A stretch of 47,330 bases of DNA from an uncultured Ruminococcus sp. (GTDB lineage: Bacteria; Bacillota; Clostridia; Oscillospirales; Acutalibacteraceae). Where the stretch lies: positions 1 through 47,330 of the forward strand of contig CACWVH010000011.1 in the NCBI GenBank assembly GCA_902764235.1. Direction: 5' to 3'. Position 1 is the first letter of the stretch; the number at the start of each line of letters is the position of its first letter. Below, in pieces: positions 14,898 to 23,968 of the stretch. The position numbers were made by a program, and so were the translations under genes. The notes under the pieces were generated by a model. It ran no database searches, was not told the origin of the DNA, and saw only the letters and a program-made list of their open reading frames with translations.

Positions 14898-17780
14898 TTA
14901 TGCAAAATATTCATTTGCAGCAAGATTATAAGCATAAAGTGCCTTTACTGTTTTTACCAGCTTTTCATTTTTGCTGTTTTTCAAAGCACTGTAAGCATAT
15001 GTGAGTGCGCTGAGCTTAATTTCGCAGTCTCCGATCTTTACTGTATATTCTGTATCAAGATCCTGCGCTGAGATTTCAGATATCTGATAATAATAATAAT
15101 TTGTATCAGCCTTATTTACAGCATTCAGAGTATTGCCGTCAAAAACAGCTGTTACAGAATCTATATTTTTCGTCTCAATATATATTCTCAGGCTTGTTTT
15201 TGATGTAAGCATCAGGGTCGCACCTGTAAGTGTAACGCCTTCGGGAACATCTCCGCTTTTCTTGAACTGATATTCAGAAAGATCCTCCGCATTGATATCA
15301 GGAAGCTTCGAGTCAAGTCCGGGATCCTCTGTATCACTATTGAAATTGTAGTTTGAATATTTGCCGTAAACATCAAGTGTATCAGCAAGCTTTATAAGCT
15401 TTTCATCAGTTGTTATTTCAGTTACCTTGTCAATATAATCCTGTACAGAATATACAGCCGTATTTCCGCTGTATCTGTCGCCCTCGGAATTATAAAGTGT
15501 GATCTTCTTCTGAAGCTTATTGTCATAGATATAGAGACTTGTATCTACCTCTGTCTCAGCCGCATTCAGCGGACAGGTTATCTTATAGCAGCCTGCATAA
15601 TTTCCGCTTGTAACCTTGTCGGTCTTATAAATAGTTTCAGCGGTCGATACATCTGTGCCTTTTTTCACGAATACATCAAGTATATCCTGATCTACAAGGG
15701 CATCCTCAAGCTGAACATAATAATTCAATCCTATTTCACCCTCAAGAGTCAGGCTGATTCCCTTGACGACAGCCGATATATCTGTAAATGTATGATTTGC
15801 GCCGAAAATCTTTGAATTTCCGTTTATTTCCATTCCGGGGGCATTATCTGCCGGATATCTGTTATCGGAGCCGCTTTCCTGAACAAATATTACCAAGCCG
15901 TTTTCTGTGTAAGCTTCCGGCACTTCAAATTCATAATATCCGCTGTTTCCGACGGAAAGTTCTGTTCCAGGCCATGCAGCATACTGTGAATAATCAGGAT
16001 CCGGATTATAGACATATGCATGAACAGCAGACCAGTTGTATGTGCTGTTGTCAAAGTACAAGGTAACCTTTGAAGCCGGATCAGCCTTTGTATATTCATA
16101 TGTTCTTGTGAGAGTATCACCGTTTGTTTTTGTTCCTGTAAGAGTAACTGTTACTGTTGAGCCGTATTCAGTACCTGCACCCACGGAAATAACTGCGCCC
16201 TCTGTGACAGCCCCGCTGCCGCCCTCGGAGGTAGTATACTGACCGTCTGTGATGCCGTCTGCGTGAAGAGTCACATCAAGTGTATCTGTATAGAAGGTCG
16301 TACCTGATGCCGGCTCTGCATAAATGTTTCCGTTGAGCAGTGATGAGCTGTAAAGCACAGCAACACCGCTGCTTGATACTGTACCCTTGATAACACCGCC
16401 GCTTACGGTAAATTCACTGTTTCCTACCGTGTCAGTATATGTGCCATCCGTCAGCTTATGTGCTTCAAGCTCAACATATCCTGCGCCGTTAAGCTTAGAA
16501 ATGACTGCACCCTCTGTTCCTCTTTCGTTGTAGGCTGCATCATAACTATTTTCATCTGAATAGCTGAGATATTCAGTCTGACCGTTGAAATAATTCTTGA
16601 ATTTATTTACCTCTGCAACCACTGATGACTTCCATGTCGTATCGGTACCTGCCAGACCCATTATGTCATTCGGACGGGCAAAGAACAGAGCGGTTGAATT
16701 TGCTCTTGAACCGACAATTGCCCATGCTCTGGTTATTACACTGTCGCTGACTCCGGAGGTAATCTTTATTCCTGCTGAGCCTGAATTTCCCATATACGTA
16801 TCATGGGATTCTACCCACAATACACTTTCAAGCGGTTCTGTTCCCTTATGATATCTTCCGTCAGCGAGCTTTCCCGGCTCATTATTTACAGCACCGTACA
16901 GAATACGGTCACCTGAATAGTTATCCGTAACATCCATATACTGCGTATAATTGCTGATGGAGGTTCCTGCATCTCCGAGTATCTCACCATAGCAGAAGGT
17001 ATCCGGATAAGATTCCTTCAGGCCGTTTATTACAACACTCCAGAAATCACTCTTGCAGCTGGAATCATCATTCGGCACCTCGATATGCTTTGCAGCATCG
17101 AAGCGGAAGCCGTCCACTCCGAGAGACGCACAGTCCTTGACAAGTGCAAGCACCTTCTGCTGGATATAGCTGTTGCCTGTGTTCAGATCAGGCATATTCA
17201 TATGACGCTGGGTAATATTATATCTGCTGTCGTCATTTATATAATTGGGATCTGAATGGAAATAATCGTAATTATTCAGATCATCATCAACATTGCTGTT
17301 AAGTCTGTTGTAGGTTCCTCCGTCTGTACCGTCATTTGCAAGATGATTTGCAACAATATCGACTATTACCTTGATGCCGTACTGATTTGCAGCTTCACAC
17401 AGCTCCTGAAGCTCTGCCCTTGTTCCGAGCCACGATGTATCACCGTCGGCTACTGACAATGACAACGGCTGATAAAGCTTCCACCACTGATTTTCAGCGT
17501 CGGTATATGATGCATTATAATCCTTCGGCTTCTGTACAGGTGAGGTCTGTACGGCTGTATAGCCTGCCTCGGCTATATCCTTGAGATTTGCTTTGATCTC
17601 ATTATAGGACCAGTCAAAGCAATGAAGGACTGCGCCGCCCTGTATTTGACTCAGCAGACCGTATTCATTTGACGCCGCATCAGCTGTTACGCTGACCGCA
17701 GTGCCGAGACCTGTAAAGGTCGAAGCCGCAAGAGCCGCCGTCAGAACAAGACCTGTAAGCTTTAAAACTGTTTTTTTCAT
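14898..17780 (-). CDS. Secreted GH13 alpha-amylase with CBM26-like starch-binding domain
   Basis: Endo-acting starch hydrolase of 960 residues, AmyE-like. After a signal peptide (about 1-36) comes the GH13 barrel (about 45-385) with DIVANH, GFRFDAAKH (nucleophile Asp228), CYGEILGD (acid/base Glu266) and WVESHDTY (Asp327). Next are a beta-rich C-domain (to about 480), a chitobiase-C/Fn3-like module (about 484-565), a CBM26-like module (about 570-665: YFDNSTYNWSAVHAYVYN, AAWPGTEL) and a 290-residue C-terminal region seen in other Ruminococcus surface proteins. No dockerin repeats and no sortase signal are present, so it should be released or wall-bound by other means. GAGGGGGTG precedes the ATG. 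It forms a transcription unit with the small peptide gene. Confidence 0.93.
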   Translation of the reverse strand: MKKTVLKLTGLVLTAALAASTFTGLGTAVSVTADAASNEYGLLSQIQGGAVLHCFDWSYNEIKANLKDIAEAGYTAVQTSPVQKPKDYNASYTDAENQWWKLYQPLSLSVADGDTSWLGTRAELQELCEAANQYGIKVIVDIVANHLANDGTDGGTYNRLNSNVDDDLNNYDYFHSDPNYINDDSRYNITQRHMNMPDLNTGNSYIQQKVLALVKDCASLGVDGFRFDAAKHIEVPNDDSSCKSDFWSVVINGLKESYPDTFCYGEILGDAGTSISNYTQYMDVTDNYSGDRILYGAVNNEPGKLADGRYHKGTEPLESVLWVESHDTYMGNSGSAGIKITSGVSDSVITRAWAIVGSRANSTALFFARPNDIMGLAGTDTTWKSSVVAEVNKFKNYFNGQTEYLSYSDENSYDAAYNERGTEGAVISKLNGAGYVELEAHKLTDGTYTDTVGNSEFTVSGGVIKGTVSSSGVAVLYSSSLLNGNIYAEPASGTTFYTDTLDVTLHADGITDGQYTTSEGGSGAVTEGAVISVGAGTEYGSTVTVTLTGTKTNGDTLTRTYEYTKADPASKVTLYFDNSTYNWSAVHAYVYNPDPDYSQYAAWPGTELSVGNSGYYEFEVPEAYTENGLVIFVQESGSDNRYPADNAPGMEINGNSKIFGANHTFTDISAVVKGISLTLEGEIGLNYYVQLEDALVDQDILDVFVKKGTDVSTAETIYKTDKVTSGNYAGCYKITCPLNAAETEVDTSLYIYDNKLQKKITLYNSEGDRYSGNTAVYSVQDYIDKVTEITTDEKLIKLADTLDVYGKYSNYNFNSDTEDPGLDSKLPDINAEDLSEYQFKKSGDVPEGVTLTGATLMLTSKTSLRIYIETKNIDSVTAVFDGNTLNAVNKADTNYYYYQISEISAQDLDTEYTVKIGDCEIKLSALTYAYSALKNSKNEKLVKTVKALYAYNLAANEYFA

Positions 17781-17933
17781 TTGTTATCACACCCCCTCAT
17801 ATTTTATAAGCAGCTTCGTGTAATCACTGATTTAATCCGGTGCTTCCTTAAAAAACCAGTGCATTTTTTCTGCCGGTATTTTATTCAGGTATTATCAGAC
17901 TCATGCTGCCGGATAAGCCTAATTATTTATTAT

Positions 17934-17963
17934 ATTTTACCACTTACCTACTATATTTGTAAA
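17934..17963 (-). promoter_or_regulatory. Sigma-A-like promoter for the amylase gene
   Basis: On the minus strand: TTTACA (17958-17963), 18-nt spacer, TAAAAT (17934-17939). The leader is about 145 nt. No clear CcpA-type cre site was found near it. Confidence 0.5.
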
Positions 17964-18094
17964 TTGTTTTAATCCATTTTTAATATTTTATCAGATACCT
18001 ACAATAGCACATGGCTTTTTTTGTACACTTTGATTCACTTCATTCAATAAAGGAATATTATTAACATTTTTTCTGTATTTATTTCAACATAGTG

Positions 18095-18123
18095 TTGCAC
18101 AACGAAAAAATATATAATAAAAT
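18095..18123 (+). promoter_or_regulatory. Sigma-A-like promoter ahead of a structured leader
   Basis: TTGCAC (18095-18100), 17-nt spacer, TAAAAT (18118-18123). The predicted start at about 18130 coincides with the first base of the foldable segment. Confidence 0.5.
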
Positions 18124-18129
18124 ATATAG

Positions 18130-18230
18130 TAGAAATGACAAACATAAAGTGAATAATTCAGACTTTATGTATTACACAGCTCAGTCTGTGCTGAGCTGAT
18201 ATCACCGGATGTTTGCTTGTCAGATATATT
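18130..18230 (+). ncRNA. Candidate structured RNA (three-way junction), class unknown
   Basis: A closing helix TGACA/TGTCA (18136-18140 with 18218-18222), extended by AAAC/GTTT, encloses two perfect hairpins: ACATAAAGT/ACTTTATGT (18042-equivalent positions 18142-18150 with 18162-18170) and CAGCTCAG/CTGAGCTG (18177-18184 with 18191-18198). A promoter ends 7 nt before it. It does not match any riboswitch consensus I remember. It may be a leader element of comM (162 nt downstream) or a separate small RNA. Confidence 0.35.
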
Positions 18231-18308
18231 TTTATTCAGCCAATTATAAATGGCGGGCAGACACCTTGCAAACCCCGAAAAACTTTGAAAAGCAGAGAAA
18301 AATGTAAA

Positions 18309-18363
18309 ATTGTAAATACAAAAACTCTCATAAACAGATGATTTTTGACTTTTACAATCAGCA
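18309..18363 (+). promoter_or_regulatory. Upstream block shared with the HMA gene, copy 1
   Basis: It contains the dyad TTGTAAATACAA (18310-18321), then CATAAACA and GACTTTTACAATCAGC. The same elements recur in order at 21910-21973. It ends about 28 nt before the comM start. Confidence 0.5.
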
Positions 18364-18391
18364 AATATTTTTATTTGGATGGAGAATTATT

Positions 18392-19909
18392 ATGGTCGTA
18401 AAAATCAACAGCTCAGGGCTTCTGGGGATGGAAGCCTTCAGCATTACAGTTGAAACTGATATCTCAAGAGGAATATCGGCATTTGATATTGTAGGTCTGC
18501 CCGATGCGTCTGTCAAGGAAGCAAGAGACCGTGTACGCTCAGCAATGAGAAACTGCGGTCTTTCCTTTCCGACCCAGCGAATTGTCGTCAATCTTGCTCC
18601 GGCAGATGTGAAAAAAGCAGGCTCGCTTTACGATCTTCCCATACTGGTCTCAATAATGCTTGCATCCGGTCAGCTGGAAAACGACCTGAGCGACTCTGCA
18701 TTTATAGGCGAGTTGTCCCTGAGCGGAGAGGTAAATCCGGTCAACGGTGTGCTTCCCATGGCTATAGAAGCAAAAAAACGGGGCTTCAAAAGCTTTTATG
18801 TTCCTGCAAAAAACGCACGGGAGGGTGCAGTTGTTCAGGGACTGAATGTTTACCCCGTCGAAAGTCTTGCCGGACTGATAGAGCATCTTCACGGTATAAA
18901 GCCCCTCGTTCCGGCAAAGCCTGCCGATCCTTCCAAGGCTCATTCAAGATATGATATAGATTTTTCTGATGTCAGAGGGCAGTCTCAGGCAAAAAGAGCT
19001 CTTGAGATCGCAGCCTGCGGAGGCCATAATGTCCTTTTGATCGGAACACCGGGAACAGGCAAATCAATGCTTGCAAAAAGAGTGCCGACAATTCTTCCGG
19101 AAATGACCTTTGACGAAATGATAGAGACCACAAAAATACATTCTATTGCCGGTATGCTGAGCCACGACAGTTCTCTTGTCAGCGAACGCCCTTTCAGAAG
19201 TCCGCACCACACCGTTTCCCCTGCCGGGCTTACAGGAGGCGGAACTATACCACACCCGGGCGAGATATCCCTTGCACATAACGGAGTGCTTTTCCTTGAT
19301 GAGCTTCCGGAATTCTCAAGAAATGCTATGGAGATACTCAGACAGCCCATAGAGGACGGCAAGGTCACGATATCCAGAGTAAACGCAACTCTCACCTATC
19401 CATGCTCAATAATGCTTATCGCAGCAATGAATCCATGTCCCTGCGGCTATTACGGCACTCCGAAATGCACCTGCAGTCCGAAGGCTGTGGCAAATTATCT
19501 TGCAAAAGTCTCCGGTCCGCTGCTTGACAGACTTGATCTCCATGTGGAGGTTCCGTCTGTAGATTTCAGAGAGCTGTCATCGCTTAAAAAGGGTGAAAGC
19601 TCTGCTGAGATAAAAAAGCGTGTTGACAAGGTAAGAGCTGTGCAGAACGAACGCTTCAGAGGCACTGATATCACCTGTAATGCAAGGATAACCTCAGGAC
19701 TTCTGAATAAGATGTGTCCGCTGTCAGATGACGCTCTTGACTTTATGAAAAATCAGTATGAGGCTCTCGGTCTTTCCGCAAGGGCATATGACAAGCTGCT
19801 CAAGGTAGCAAGAACTATCGCAGATATTGATGAAAGCGAGGTAATTAAGAAAAATCATATCTTTGAAGCAGTACAATTCAGAAATCTTGACAGAAAATAC
19901 TGGAGATGA
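18392..19909 (+). CDS. ComM/YifB family AAA+ ATPase (Mg-chelatase-like)
   Basis: A 505-residue protein with an N-terminal Lon-like S16 fold domain (about 1-170), a central AAA+ domain with Walker A IGTPGTGKSMLAKR and Walker B LFLDELPEF, and a C-terminal Mg-chelatase-like domain. AMNPCPCGYYG and the CTCSP cysteine cluster are typical of the family. In Gram-negatives ComM is a helicase for branch migration in natural transformation; the Firmicute role is not known. The ATG at 18392, with GGAG 7 nt upstream, is preferred over the in-frame ATG at 18338. No dprA or other com genes are nearby. Confidence 0.92.
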   Translation: MVVKINSSGLLGMEAFSITVETDISRGISAFDIVGLPDASVKEARDRVRSAMRNCGLSFPTQRIVVNLAPADVKKAGSLYDLPILVSIMLASGQLENDLSDSAFIGELSLSGEVNPVNGVLPMAIEAKKRGFKSFYVPAKNAREGAVVQGLNVYPVESLAGLIEHLHGIKPLVPAKPADPSKAHSRYDIDFSDVRGQSQAKRALEIAACGGHNVLLIGTPGTGKSMLAKRVPTILPEMTFDEMIETTKIHSIAGMLSHDSSLVSERPFRSPHHTVSPAGLTGGGTIPHPGEISLAHNGVLFLDELPEFSRNAMEILRQPIEDGKVTISRVNATLTYPCSIMLIAAMNPCPCGYYGTPKCTCSPKAVANYLAKVSGPLLDRLDLHVEVPSVDFRELSSLKKGESSAEIKKRVDKVRAVQNERFRGTDITCNARITSGLLNKMCPLSDDALDFMKNQYEALGLSARAYDKLLKVARTIADIDESEVIKKNHIFEAVQFRNLDRKYWR

Positions 19910-20077
19910 ATATTTTTACAAAAATCCTTTATTGTATAATGAATTTCTGAAAAATCTGTGCTATAATTATTATACAAAGAAATATTTTCCGGCAGCTGAT
20001 CGTATATGTTTTTTATGTATTTTTCTGCCGGTCCGGAATAATATGTATAGGATAATGACAAGTTTTAAAGGAAGGAT

Positions 20078-20947
20078 ATGGTATTTATGATAAAATCAGG
20101 CTTAGGCAAAAAGGTTGTTTCAATCGCTCTTGCAGCTGCAATGCTTTTCGGTACATCTGCTATGACAGCAAATGCTCTTGATATCAAAATCGGCGATTTC
20201 AAGACCAGCGTTAATCTTGATATTCCGGTAAACGGCTCAGGCAGCACTCTTGAGCTTAACAGAACCTATGATCTCTCTCAGGTCGTTTCGGGTATTACCG
20301 GACTGGGCTACAAGGTATCGTTCAGCAATAACAGTATCATCAAGCACAGTAACGGAAAGATCACCACTGTCGGCACAGGAAAGGTGACCGTCACTATTAC
20401 TCTCAGAGACGGAAAAAAACTCAGCAAGACCTTCAATATCACAAAGCCGCAGGTTGATATTTCTCTCAGCTCAACAAAGCTTAATATGATAAAGGGTCAG
20501 TCAAAGACTCTTCAGGCTATTCTCAAGCAGAGCAAGGCAAAGGTAAACTGGAAATCCTCAAATACAAAGGTAGTGACTGTTGACCAAAGCGGCAAGCTCA
20601 AGGCAGTAAATGCCGGTACAGCTGTAATAACAGCAACCTCAAGCACAGGAAAGAAAGCGTCCTGTACCATCAATGTCGGCAATCCGGTTGCTGTTACAAG
20701 TGTAAACCTCAAAACAAAGGCTCTGAAGCTTCCGGTTGGTCAGAGCTATACGCTGGCTGCTACTATCAGTCCTGCAAATGCTACAAACAGAACCGTAAAA
20801 TATACTACAAGCAATTCCAAGGTTGCAACCGTTTCCGGTAACAAGATCACCGCAAAAGCTCCCGGAACTGCTAAAATAACTGTTACAAGCAATAACGGAA
20901 AAAAGGCTGTATGCATAGTCACAGTTGTCAAGAGTACAAAAAAATAA
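20078..20947 (+). CDS. Secreted protein with tandem Ig-like (BIG2) domains
   Basis: A 289-residue exported protein. A signal peptide (about 1-32, ending TSAMTANA) precedes three Ig-like domains, the last two of clear bacterial Ig group 2 type: SSNTKVVTVDQSGKLKAVNA with GTAVITATSS, and TSNSKVATVSGN with GTAKITVTSN. The first (about 45-120) is more diverged. There is no catalytic domain, LPxTG-type signal, dockerin or SLH domain, so attachment to the cell is unclear. Ribosome-binding sites fit either ATG 20078 or 20087. A terminator follows at 20967-20997, so it is probably monocistronic. Confidence 0.82.
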   Translation: MVFMIKSGLGKKVVSIALAAAMLFGTSAMTANALDIKIGDFKTSVNLDIPVNGSGSTLELNRTYDLSQVVSGITGLGYKVSFSNNSIIKHSNGKITTVGTGKVTVTITLRDGKKLSKTFNITKPQVDISLSSTKLNMIKGQSKTLQAILKQSKAKVNWKSSNTKVVTVDQSGKLKAVNAGTAVITATSSTGKKASCTINVGNPVAVTSVNLKTKALKLPVGQSYTLAATISPANATNRTVKYTTSNSKVATVSGNKITAKAPGTAKITVTSNNGKKAVCIVTVVKSTKK

Positions 20948-20966
20948 TCTTACTGTGATAAATGAG

Positions 20967-20997
20967 TCTGCCGCCCACAATGGACGGCAGATTTTTT
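20967..20997 (+). terminator. Rho-independent terminator
   Basis: TCTGCCGcCCA pairs with TGGaCGGCAGA around a 3-nt loop, followed by TTTTTT. It lies 20 nt after the Ig-like gene. Confidence 0.88.
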
Positions 20998-21051
20998 GTA
21001 ATTCTATATTGAAAAACACGTTGTAATACAATAACAGAAAGGATATATTAT

Positions 21052-21861
21052 ATGTTTGCTATTGACTGCCACGATCATGTCTATAACAGAAGGATCGCTC
21101 CCAAAGCCGTACAGAGCGTGGGGGAATTCTATTCTGTAATCATGAACTGTACCGGAACTGCTGATGAGCTGCTGAAGATCTCTCAAAGCTCACCGGTGAA
21201 AAAATTCGTTATCAATGCCGTTGCTCTCAGTCCGAAGCCCGTCACGAAGCTTAATGACTTTATGGCAAAGGAACAGTCTGCACATGATGAATTCACGGCT
21301 CTGGGAACTCTGCATCCCGATATGGATGGACTCGATGAAGAAATAGAAAGAATAATCAGTATGGGACTGCATGGGGTCAAGCTTCACCCTGACAGTCAGA
21401 GCTTTGATATGGATTCGCCTGCTGCAATGAAAATCTATGAGCGTCTTGAAGGAAGGCTCCCGTTGCTGATCCACTGCGGAGATTACCGCTTCAACAGATC
21501 ACATCCGAGTAGACTTGCAAACATACTTGACGCCTTTCCGGGTCTTACGGTTGTAGCTGCCCATTTCGGCGGATGGTCGATCTTTGAAGAGGCTGTACCC
21601 TACCTTTACGACAGAAACTGTTATATGGACATTTCAAGCTCCATGCCTTTTATCGGAAAGGACAAGGTGGCAGAATATATCAGGCTTTACGGTGCGGACA
21701 GACTGCTTTTCGGTTCGGATTATCCCATGTGGCATCCTGTGAAGGAATACGATATGTTCATGGAAATTGAGCTTTCGGAAGAGGAACGCAGAAAAATCCT
21801 TTACCGGAATACCGCAAAAGTATTCGATATTGATATAACAGGCTTTGACGATGCGGATTGA
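21052..21861 (+). CDS. Amidohydrolase-2 family metal-dependent hydrolase
   Basis: A 269-residue TIM-barrel hydrolase related to the ACMSD/amidohydrolase-2 group. The metal-site residues are visible: AIDCHDHVY (HxH), GVKLHP, LLIHCGDY, VVAAHFGGW and LLFGSDYPMW (metal Asp). The order fits a decarboxylase or hydrolase with one metal. The substrate cannot be told from the sequence. It has its own ribosome-binding site (AGAAAGG) after the terminator at 20967 and no obvious pathway neighbours. Confidence 0.85.
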   Translation: MFAIDCHDHVYNRRIAPKAVQSVGEFYSVIMNCTGTADELLKISQSSPVKKFVINAVALSPKPVTKLNDFMAKEQSAHDEFTALGTLHPDMDGLDEEIERIISMGLHGVKLHPDSQSFDMDSPAAMKIYERLEGRLPLLIHCGDYRFNRSHPSRLANILDAFPGLTVVAAHFGGWSIFEEAVPYLYDRNCYMDISSSMPFIGKDKVAEYIRLYGADRLLFGSDYPMWHPVKEYDMFMEIELSEEERRKILYRNTAKVFDIDITGFDDAD

Positions 21862-21909
21862 ACAGAACAGGCTGCTCAGCAGAAAAAATACAGCTGATAC
21901 TTTATAGCC

Positions 21910-21973
21910 GATTGTAAATTACAAAGCTGATTATCCGCATAAACAAGGGATTTTTAACTTTTACAATCAGCTA
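21910..21973 (+). promoter_or_regulatory. Upstream block shared with comM, copy 2
   Basis: It contains the perfect dyad TTGTAAATTACAA (21912-21924), then CATAAACA and AACTTTTACAATCAGC, matching the comM upstream block. It ends 30 nt before the HMA gene. Confidence 0.5.
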
Positions 21974-22003
21974 CTGATACTTTTATCATAGGAGGAAAAC
22001 AAT

Positions 22004-22261
22004 ATGTTCAGAACTACGATCAGAATTGACGGAATGATGTGTCCGATGTGTGAGGCTCATGTTAACGACGCCCTCAGAAAAGCCTTTCCTGAGATCAAAA
22101 AGATAAGATCCTCACATTCAAAGGGAGAAACCGTTATAATTTCCGACAACGAATATTCCGAGGATAAGCTCAGAGAGCTGCTTGATCCGACGGGCTACAA
22201 GGTGATATCCTCCGAATGTAAGCCTTTCGAGGGAAAGGGATTGCCTATTTTCTGGAAGTAA
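22004..22261 (+). CDS. Small heavy-metal-associated (HMA) domain protein
   Basis: An 85-residue single-domain protein of the Atx1/CopZ fold. The metal loop is DGMMCPMCEAHV (CxxC). After the HMA core there is a short extension GKGLPIFWK. Such proteins bind Cu(I) or another soft metal, but no copper ATPase or CsoR-type repressor is nearby, so the cargo is unknown. The ribosome-binding site is AGGAGG. A strong terminator follows, and the upstream block resembles the one before comM. Confidence 0.85.
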   Translation: MFRTTIRIDGMMCPMCEAHVNDALRKAFPEIKKIRSSHSKGETVIISDNEYSEDKLRELLDPTGYKVISSECKPFEGKGLPIFWK

Positions 22262-22314
22262 ATGGATATTAAACAGGTTGTCAGAAGGTCAATTAATGCA
22301 TTTATATGCTTTAA

Positions 22315-22350
22315 AGGGGCTGCCGCAGTTTTTCTTTTGCGGCAGCCCCT
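22315..22350. terminator. Strong terminator between convergent genes
   Basis: AGGGGCTGCCGCA pairs with TGCGGCAGCCCCT (13 bp perfect), loop of 10 nt. CTGTTATTATATTTT follows on the plus strand; A-tracts on the other side give some T-richness for the minus strand. Confidence 0.85.
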
Positions 22351-22373
22351 CTGTTATTATATTTTCATTACGG

Positions 22374-23300
22374 TTATGACATGGCTGTTATTGAGCTGAT
22401 AGCTTCTTCATCATCAAAGGCAGCAGAAATATCAGGCGAAAAAAGCTTCCATGTTTCTATATGTCTTGCAGCTTCATCCGGTTCTACAAGATAGAAAGGA
22501 CTTGTCATCTGGATACTGACATATTCAGGCGCAGCTATGACAAATGAAGAACAGTTGTAAAACGGATAAAGGGCATTTACATTATGCGTATAGCTTTTTA
22601 TCACACTGCCGTTTTTACCGATATAGCCGACAATACCATCTGTATCGTTCACTCCGATCTTCAGTCTCGGACTGTCAGTATTATCGCCGCAGTGAACAGT
22701 AACAAATTTATCGCCGATAAACAGTCTTTCATCCGACCATTTACAATTGTCCCATAATGTAAGTATCCTGCTGGGTCTTTCGGGATCAACAACGGTTCCC
22801 TGCGGAATGAATGTAAAGCCGTCAGGCACAAAAGGAGTTTCAGTATAAATTGAAAGCTTCACAGCCTCCTTTGACTTATTGAAAACACTGTGCCCGACAA
22901 CAAGCTCTCCCTTTTCTGAAAAGGAAACATCCATGATAACCTCAAGCTGAGCCGGCTCTGTTATGGTCTGCATAAAACGTACTCCTTCTGTCATAGGAGT
23001 ATATCTTACCGGAGAATTATCGCAGTATATTCCGTTAGTGCTTTTGTCAAGAGTTATCCTCATCTTATGTCCGTGACTTCTTCCAAGAGCTGTGTCCGGT
23101 TCATTATATATCAGATTGCTGATACCGCCCTTGACAATACTGACGATTCTCGGTCCGAACTCAAGGGTAACGAGCACCTCTGTATCACCATATACTAATT
23201 CTGCACAGCTGCCGTATTCCGGAACGGCAACCTCCTTAACACTAATCGACAAAACGATCATTCCTCCATCAATCCTGCACAGCGTCTTTATGCCATGCAT
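22374..23300 (-). CDS. Galactose mutarotase-like fold protein, function unknown
   Basis: A 308-residue, beta-rich soluble protein. LEFGPRIVSIVKGGISNLIY near the N-terminus, GHKMRI, and repeated strand-turn-strand segments resemble the aldose 1-epimerase superfamily, in particular uncharacterised DUF4380-type proteins. I cannot identify the usual catalytic His/Glu set, so a sugar-binding rather than an epimerase role is possible. The start is uncertain: ATG 23300 has only a weak GGGAAA, while the ATG at 23261 follows GGAGG too closely. It is separated from tmcAL by a repeat array and so is probably monocistronic. Confidence 0.6.
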   Translation of the reverse strand: MHGIKTLCRIDGGMIVLSISVKEVAVPEYGSCAELVYGDTEVLVTLEFGPRIVSIVKGGISNLIYNEPDTALGRSHGHKMRITLDKSTNGIYCDNSPVRYTPMTEGVRFMQTITEPAQLEVIMDVSFSEKGELVVGHSVFNKSKEAVKLSIYTETPFVPDGFTFIPQGTVVDPERPSRILTLWDNCKWSDERLFIGDKFVTVHCGDNTDSPRLKIGVNDTDGIVGYIGKNGSVIKSYTHNVNALYPFYNCSSFVIAAPEYVSIQMTSPFYLVEPDEAARHIETWKLFSPDISAAFDDEEAISSITAMS

Positions 23301-23968
23301 TTTTCCCAGAATTAACTAATAACCCACTTTACAATATATAATACCACATTTCCCCCAAAAAATCAACCAGCGCCGGCGTGCCGCCGGTGTCGCGATTCAC
23401 GGCTTAGTCAGCCTGATAAAGATTTCCCGGTCACCACCAGACTTATTCAGCCTGAACTGCAACAGAATAAAATACCTGTTGCCAACTAATTTTACACTAA
23501 CACGCTGGACCCTTGATTCACGGCTTAGTCAGCCTGATAAAGTTTTTTCCGGGCACCGCCATACTTATTCAGTCTGAACTGCAACAGAATATAATTCAAA
23601 ACCCATTGCCAACTATAATTTTACACTTACGCCGCCGGGGTCGCGATTCACGGCTTAGTCAGACTGAAAAAGTTTTACTCGGGCACTGCCGGACTTTTTC
23701 AGCCTGAACTGCATCAGAATTATTTCTTTGCACACACTTTCGGATATGACATAATAGAAGAACACAGACCGTGATTCATGAAAGTGTGCGTATGAAGAAA
23801 GCTTATCAAGACTGAATTGACATCGGCGGCACGCCGGCGCGGTTCAGGCTTTCTTCTGACATATACTTTACTGAAAACCGTATGATATCTCATTCTATAA
23901 ATATGCAGGCAAAAATACTTTTATTCCAATGAATATTCACATATGCTTTAAAAATATCTCTGTGCGTA
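23301..23968. other. Gene-free repeat region before tmcAL
   Basis: Besides the array at 23369-23721, it has a hairpin CACACTTTC/GAAAGTGTG (about 23733-23788) and an inverse-orientation copy of the GGCGGCACGCCGGCG module at 23825-23840. The last 100 nt before the tmcAL stop are AT-rich and unremarkable. Confidence 0.6.
23369..23721. repeat. Array of three copies of a 120-130-bp palindromic repeat
   Basis: Copies start with GATTCACGGCTTAGTCAG at 23394, 23515 and 23645. Each has a hairpin formed by CTGAAAAAGT-like and ACTTTTTCAG-like arms, then AACTGCAACAGAAT and CCAACTA...TTTTACACT. The array is preceded at 23371 by GCCGGCGTGCCGCCGG, the core of the 35-bp tandem unit at 26620. The same family continues at 26816-27062 in the same orientation. 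No reading frame makes sense. Confidence 0.85.

Larger units (their letters stand above)
17781..18391. other. Divergent control region between the amylase and comM
   Basis: This AT-rich 0.6-kb region holds the leftward amylase promoter, a rightward promoter (18095-18123), a predicted three-way RNA fold right after it, and a block before comM that is shared with the HMA gene's upstream region. Confidence 0.6.

Noticed and set aside
17781..18060. CcpA cre site for the amylase
   Set aside because: I searched the amylase promoter region by eye for the cre pattern and found no good match.
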